A DNA stretch of 64,000 nt from contig CM063249.1 of the NCBI GenBank assembly GCA_032158295.1, positions 19,656,270-19,720,269 on the forward strand, in the 5' to 3' direction. Position numbers and translations under genes: made by a program. The notes under the pieces were generated by a model. It was not told the origin of the DNA. It did no database searches and worked only from the letters and a program-made list of their open reading frames with translations. Source of the DNA: Pycnopodia helianthoides (lineage: Eukaryota; Echinodermata; Asteroidea; Forcipulatida; Asteriidae). This document shows positions 46,701 through 52,700 of this stretch, in pieces; the stretch's first letter is position 1, and every line of letters starts with the position of its first letter.

Positions 46701-49700
46701 GAGTAATGGAATGGGCGCTAAATGGACAATTGGCCGGGAGCCGAGTACATACATGTACATGTAAAATATAAGGTAAAAGTAAAACATTGTGCTTGTTGAC
46801 TTTACGCATTGTATTTAAATCATCCGATTGGGACTGGAATTGCAGATTTCCAGTTTCGTGTTAAGAAAAGTTTTTGTAAATAAAACGTCTTGCGCTTTTC
46901 ATTGGTGCATTTCTCAAGAAATTTGTTACGGTTGAAGTGGTTTTGCTTTGTGTGCTTATATTTTGCCGCCGGCGGTTACCGTGTGTGTGTGTTTCTTTTT
47001 CACGGGCATGCATATTGCATATCGGTTCACTTGCGCAGGTGTTTAGTACAACGAATATTCAGTACTTCCTGGCTTTCTATTCGGGTACCCGGGTACCCGA
47101 CCGGTTTTCACTTCAGGTACCCGGGCCTAAAACTACCCGTAGATGCACAGCCTTATGTGCTACCTTGTGTGCTATATAGCAAAAATAGCATTCAGCAGGT
47201 GATGGTGAATCCAAAACTTAAAATTGTTTTGACGCTCAAAGCAGAAGCGTAAGATCACAACAAATGTTTATGTTATCTGCAATGCCCGAGTAAGGGCGGG
47301 TGCAGTAATTGCAAGCTTTTGTCAATTTGCTTTGACTTGCTGTATAACGTCAATCGGTGACATGTTAGTATGTTTTACGCTGAGGGTATAAGGCCTTTTA
47401 TCCCTCGGTTGATAAAAGGAATTGTTCATGTGCATATATGGTTTCAACTTTAAAATGTAAGTTTTCTGTAAAGAGTGGTACCTTTTGAAGTAGCTACTCT
47501 TTACTATACATTCATGTGACCTTGCTGAGGCTCTATGTATGTTCGTGTAGTACTAAGTGACACAAATGATGTATGATCCATGATGATGATCAATACATTA
47601 CACATAGTGTAATAATTGAGGCGAACTATTTGACTGCAAGTTTATGGCATCAAATATCATGAATACTCAGAGTATTCGGCATGTGTTGTGTGATTGAGTC
47701 TGAGAATGATCTTACACATGTGTCAATAACTATATGCACTTGTACATATAAATGCGCACATACTAGACAGACAATGTATGCATTCTATCTATTCCTCATC
47801 TAACATCAAAAGGTTATCCCTATGTTGACAGTCCCCTTTTTTGTCAATATCTTTCGTTTGACGGAGCCAGTCTGAAGTCAATCAACAGTATACTGCTTTA
47901 TAGCCAGGGATAATGCCCAAATTACAATAGGCAGCGACAATGTACATGTACCTGTACAAGGAAGGGAATCACTTTAAGGGAATGTGACTTTTCTTTCAAG
48001 TAACAAATCAGAAGGGAAACCCCCAAATTTACCAGAGTGGGATTTAAACCAGATTTTTTAATGACCAAGTTAGAAGCATACTGACATTTGAATCCTCTTT
48101 CAGTAATTTGAAATAATTGGCCCAATTTTTATTGTCTTAACCTTACATAATTAATGTAATCACTTCTACAGGTACAGATGCAGAGGACGACGACGAAGAT
48201 AACGAGTTTTATGACGCTACAGAAGACTTCACATCGGTTCAACTTGCCGCAAGTGTCAAAGGTCACAAGTGAGTATGCATCATGCTGTTAAAATTACTGT
48301 CATTACATGGAGGGTAGTGGTAGCACTTAAAGACTAACTAATTTGTACATAAAAAAACGCATGAGCTTTCGTGGAAACAACTACTTCATCAGATGCAATG
48401 AAGGGAACAAGCCAAGAAAGTAACGGGTGAGAGAATCCAATAACAAAAGGTGGAGTCAGTGACTAGAGTCTAGAGAGCATCTACTCCTGGTAGTGGGACA
48501 GGAAACCACGGTCCCTAAGTCCTTGATCAATACAGTTCAGGTTCTTGATGGTCTTTTGTTCAGCAGCTTCCCTTTCAAATCTGTCCCTGAATGCTCTCTG
48601 CTGAACAATTGCCACCTTGAGGTGATGCAAGGAATGGCCAGGCAAATTGAAGTGCTCAGCTACTGGTTTCTGTATGTCATTGTTTCTGATGTCAAACTTG
48701 TGATTATTCATACGTTGTCGTAGCGACTGTCCAGTTTGTCCAATGTAAACTGCCGAGGGACAATGCTGACTGGAGATGGCATGTATTAGATTGGTTGAGT
48801 TGCAACTGAATGAGCCTTTGATGGCAAGTGATGAATTGTTCGGTCCGATGATCTGGGTGCTGGGGTTTATGTGGGGGCAAAGCTGACATCAAGGGCTGTT
48901 GCAGGGCTTGGTTCGACAACGTATGAATAATCACAAAGTTTTGTCATGTGTTTGTTATTTGGCTTAATTGATTGATTGCAGACGGACAGGCAGTGACATT
49001 AGTGGTAACAGTATTGCTAGCAGTGAAGGAGAGAGTAGAGCAGGGGAACAGTCAGGTACTGATGATGACATGATGCAAGACAAACACAGTGCGAAAGATG
49101 TAAGTAGAAGTACAAGAACAAGACATGCTTTGGGGTGTCATGGCCGAGTGGTTTAGAGTATCGGATTCAAGTTCCGGTGGTCGAGTCATCGGGGTGTGGG
49201 TTCGAGTCCCGATCGTGACACTTGTGTCCTTGAGCAAGATGCTTTACTATAATTGCTCCTCTCCACCCAGGGGTATAATGGGTACCTGCGAGGGTAGAGG
49301 TTGATATTGTGTATGAAAAAGCCTTCGGTGCGCCACGGCAGCACAGGGCTGTATACTCCCCAGGGAGCTGAGAAAGATTACAGGAATGCTATTGGCCCAA
49401 TGACCAGGGCACTAATGTAAAGCGCATTGATCTGTTATTGTGAAATGCGCTATATAAGAACTAGTTATTATTATTAGTTATTATTATTATAGCAAACCTT
49501 GGTTTTAAAGACCATACATTATGCAACTTAAAATGAGATGAAAAACTAAATTTTCATATTGACATTATTCGTCTACCTTGTTGAAAACTTGTTGTTATCT
49601 TTGCTTTCTTCTTTTATTGGGGGGAACTGGCACATGGAAATGTTGTCTCTCATAATAAGTTTTTTACAACATAAGTGTGATCACAAATTAACATTGTTTT

Positions 49701-52700
49701 TTGTGCTACCAGCCTGATGATCATTGGAGAAAGCGTGGTGGTGGTAGACAAAGAAGGAAGACAATTCCTACTAAGCCCATTGCTGGACTCAACTTATGGA
49801 GTATCATCAAGAATTGCATTGGAAAGGAGTTGTCCAAGATCCCTGTTCCAGTAAGTGCACCTTTGCCAAATCTTATGGCCCATGTTTCGAGTAGATGTGC
49901 AATCATCTTGCTGTTCTCCCAGTATATACAATGTAACCAAACCAAAGCTAGGAAGGGAAATTGTGTAGCATCATATTTGGTGTTAGTGAGCATCAGTACA
50001 AATGATTTACAAACCATACAACAAGTACAGGCAGTCTGACAAACTCCTAATATGCAACAGAGCATTGCCCAATGAGATTGTTTCGTAAAGCCATTTGATT
50101 GATGAATTTAAACAGAAGGGTCTAGTACAAAACTGTGGATGCCTACATTTAGTTTTCCTAACAAGCTTAGTGTTGTTATAAAGATCAAACTTTGATTTCA
50201 CAAGTATGGTTTATGACAAATGTTTAGATAAATTTCTTTTCTTGTATGGTATCATTCAGGTGAATTTCAATGAGCCTCTGTCCATGATACAGCGTTTGGC
50301 TGAGGATTTAGAATATGCTGATATGCTACATGCTGCAGCTGACTGCAAGACTACTGTAGAAGAGATGTGTTTTGTAGCTGGCTTCACTATAGGTGCTTAT
50401 GCATCTACTGCAGTCAGAAATACTAAGCCATTTAATCCACTACTAGGAGAGACCTATGAGTTTGATCGGTCAGAGGACTTAGGGTGGAGAGCGCTGTGTG
50501 AACAGGTAGGAACATTACTCATGTTTCTTTCAAGGTTTACCAGACGTCTGCTATTTAAACTGTGTTTGGTATTTCAACACACAAAACTCCCAGTCTTCAT
50601 TGCAGCTTTGTATGTCAGTTTTGTATGTGCTTTGTCACCAAGGGTCAAAACTCATTGTTCTGCAGCACAGTGCTGTGATCAACATAAATATCTAATTGAC
50701 AGTCTGTGTATTGAGTAGACTTGCAGTTGTACCCATGGGCCTGTACACAGCACCCTATAGTAGGCCCGACATCACTTAAAATGATCAATGGTCAAGCAGA
50801 TAAGAATCCTACTGTAAAATGCAAACATGAAATCGACTAAATTGAAACAAATTCTGAATTTATTCGTTTTAAACCTAGATTCACTCCGTGTTCCAGTCTG
50901 AACTCCAGTTTAATAGATCTGTTTGAAGACCTCTTATTTTGAATGTTTATGTGTTTGGGTGTTTCCTGACATACAGTGGACATGTATGGACCAAATTTCT
51001 TGCTGTTCGGTACAACAAAAATTCCTAACAAACATGAAGCCTTGGCTTAATAGAAACAAGGTACCAGCTCAAAAAGCATACTATAATGTAAATCCCATGT
51101 AACTGTTTCAATGCTATACCTCTTTAAAAGCATATCAGTTTGTAAAGCAGGGTTCACAACTTGGCTGTGTTTTGTTTGTATAATGTGTAGGTGAGCCACC
51201 ACCCACCAGCAGCAGCTATACATGTAGAGTCTAAAGATTGGACACTATGGACAGAGATTACTATCGCTAGTAAATTCAGAGGCAAATACCTACAAGTCTT
51301 CCCTCAAGGTATTATACATATTAAGTTCAAGAGAACTGGGAGTTACTATACATACCGGAAAGTCACCTCCACTGTGCATAATATCATCGTTGGAAAACTC
51401 TGGGTGGATCAGGTAGGTTGAAAGAAATACAACACATAGTACATGCACAAGGCTCAAAGTTAGCACTGGAATACGAACCTGAATGTTCAGCCTTTTGGCT
51501 GAGGTGGTTGGTAATGAAAAAGTGCTGCAGACTAGTTTTTGTGCCAATTTGTACATGGTAGAGCACTCATGTATATTTTAATGTGTTTTTTTTAGACTTA
51601 AGTATGAATGAAATTCTTACAATATTGAGGCCGTTTGTGTTGTTGTTTTTACTTGAAGTTGAACCAGTAGAGTATTGTAATTAGCCCTTCCCATGAATTG
51701 TGCTAATTACATTCACGCATGCGTACAGACACTATTGATTGGTAAACGCCATGTAGTTGTGTACTTAGAAGATGCAAAAAACAACCCCCCCAAAACACCA
51801 CGCTGTTTCACTCAGGTTGTTGACTAAATTGAGGCCCTAAAATCTGGTTATTTAACAACAGATGTTCGCGCTGAGCTTGGCTTTCTCTCTTATTAGGACA
51901 AATAGATTGACTTGTTCTCAACATAAAACTTATCAAAATAAGCTTACTGTTTGTGGATCAGTGCTAAGAAATTCTCATGGTGGATACTTAATTAAAATAC
52001 TGTGATCTATTCTCAGTGTGTGTACAATCAGGATCTTGGTACCCGCACACCCAGTTGTAACATTGCTGATACACGTTGTTAACCAACGCGGCCTGACCCC
52101 GAAGTGTAAACAGGAAGTCGCAGATTGTCGGTGTTTATCAGAAGTTTGACGTTCTTTGTCGCAACTTATAAGAGCTGCCGGTGGAGGGCGCTTTTAAAAT
52201 GTAGCGCTCTCTAGAGGTGGTAGCTCACCCAAATGGCATTGTGATCGAACATGCGTGATGTGGGTGAATTGCTTGCCCGTTACATATGGCCGGGTGCCGG
52301 GGCAGGAAACTACTGAAAACCTCAACCAGTAAACAGTCTGCTCGGAATGGATGACTGGGCCTTTGTATTCTCCCCATTAATGGCCTATGAGATAAGCTTC
52401 TTTTGTAAACATTTTTTTGAAGAGGCTACAGCACATGCGGTCACGGTTTTGTATATATCGTGGTATTGAATTGAAAACCGACCACGACGGTATTTTGGTA
52501 TTAAACAAATACCTTGACTACTCTGTAATACCGAAGAACCGCCCAAGCTTACTAATAAGGGTTTTCACCCTTATTTCCTCATCTTTGATTCATGTTTGTT
52601 CATTCCTATGAACTGCAGTGCCAGGCACTGTTTTTCTCAATTCATTAACAAAAGTAAATGTGCACAGCCACAATCATGGGTACACATTTTGTTTGTGTCC

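Noticed and set aside
46302..47252. Several frames of 60-120 codons within the hAT-type element
   Set aside because: None has transposase motifs and they overlap on both strands in a CpG-rich palindromic element.
49701..50065. Longer reading of OSBP exon 7 into the intron, and its minus-strand shadow
   Set aside because: Similarity to OSBP stops exactly at the GTAAGT donor at 49851.
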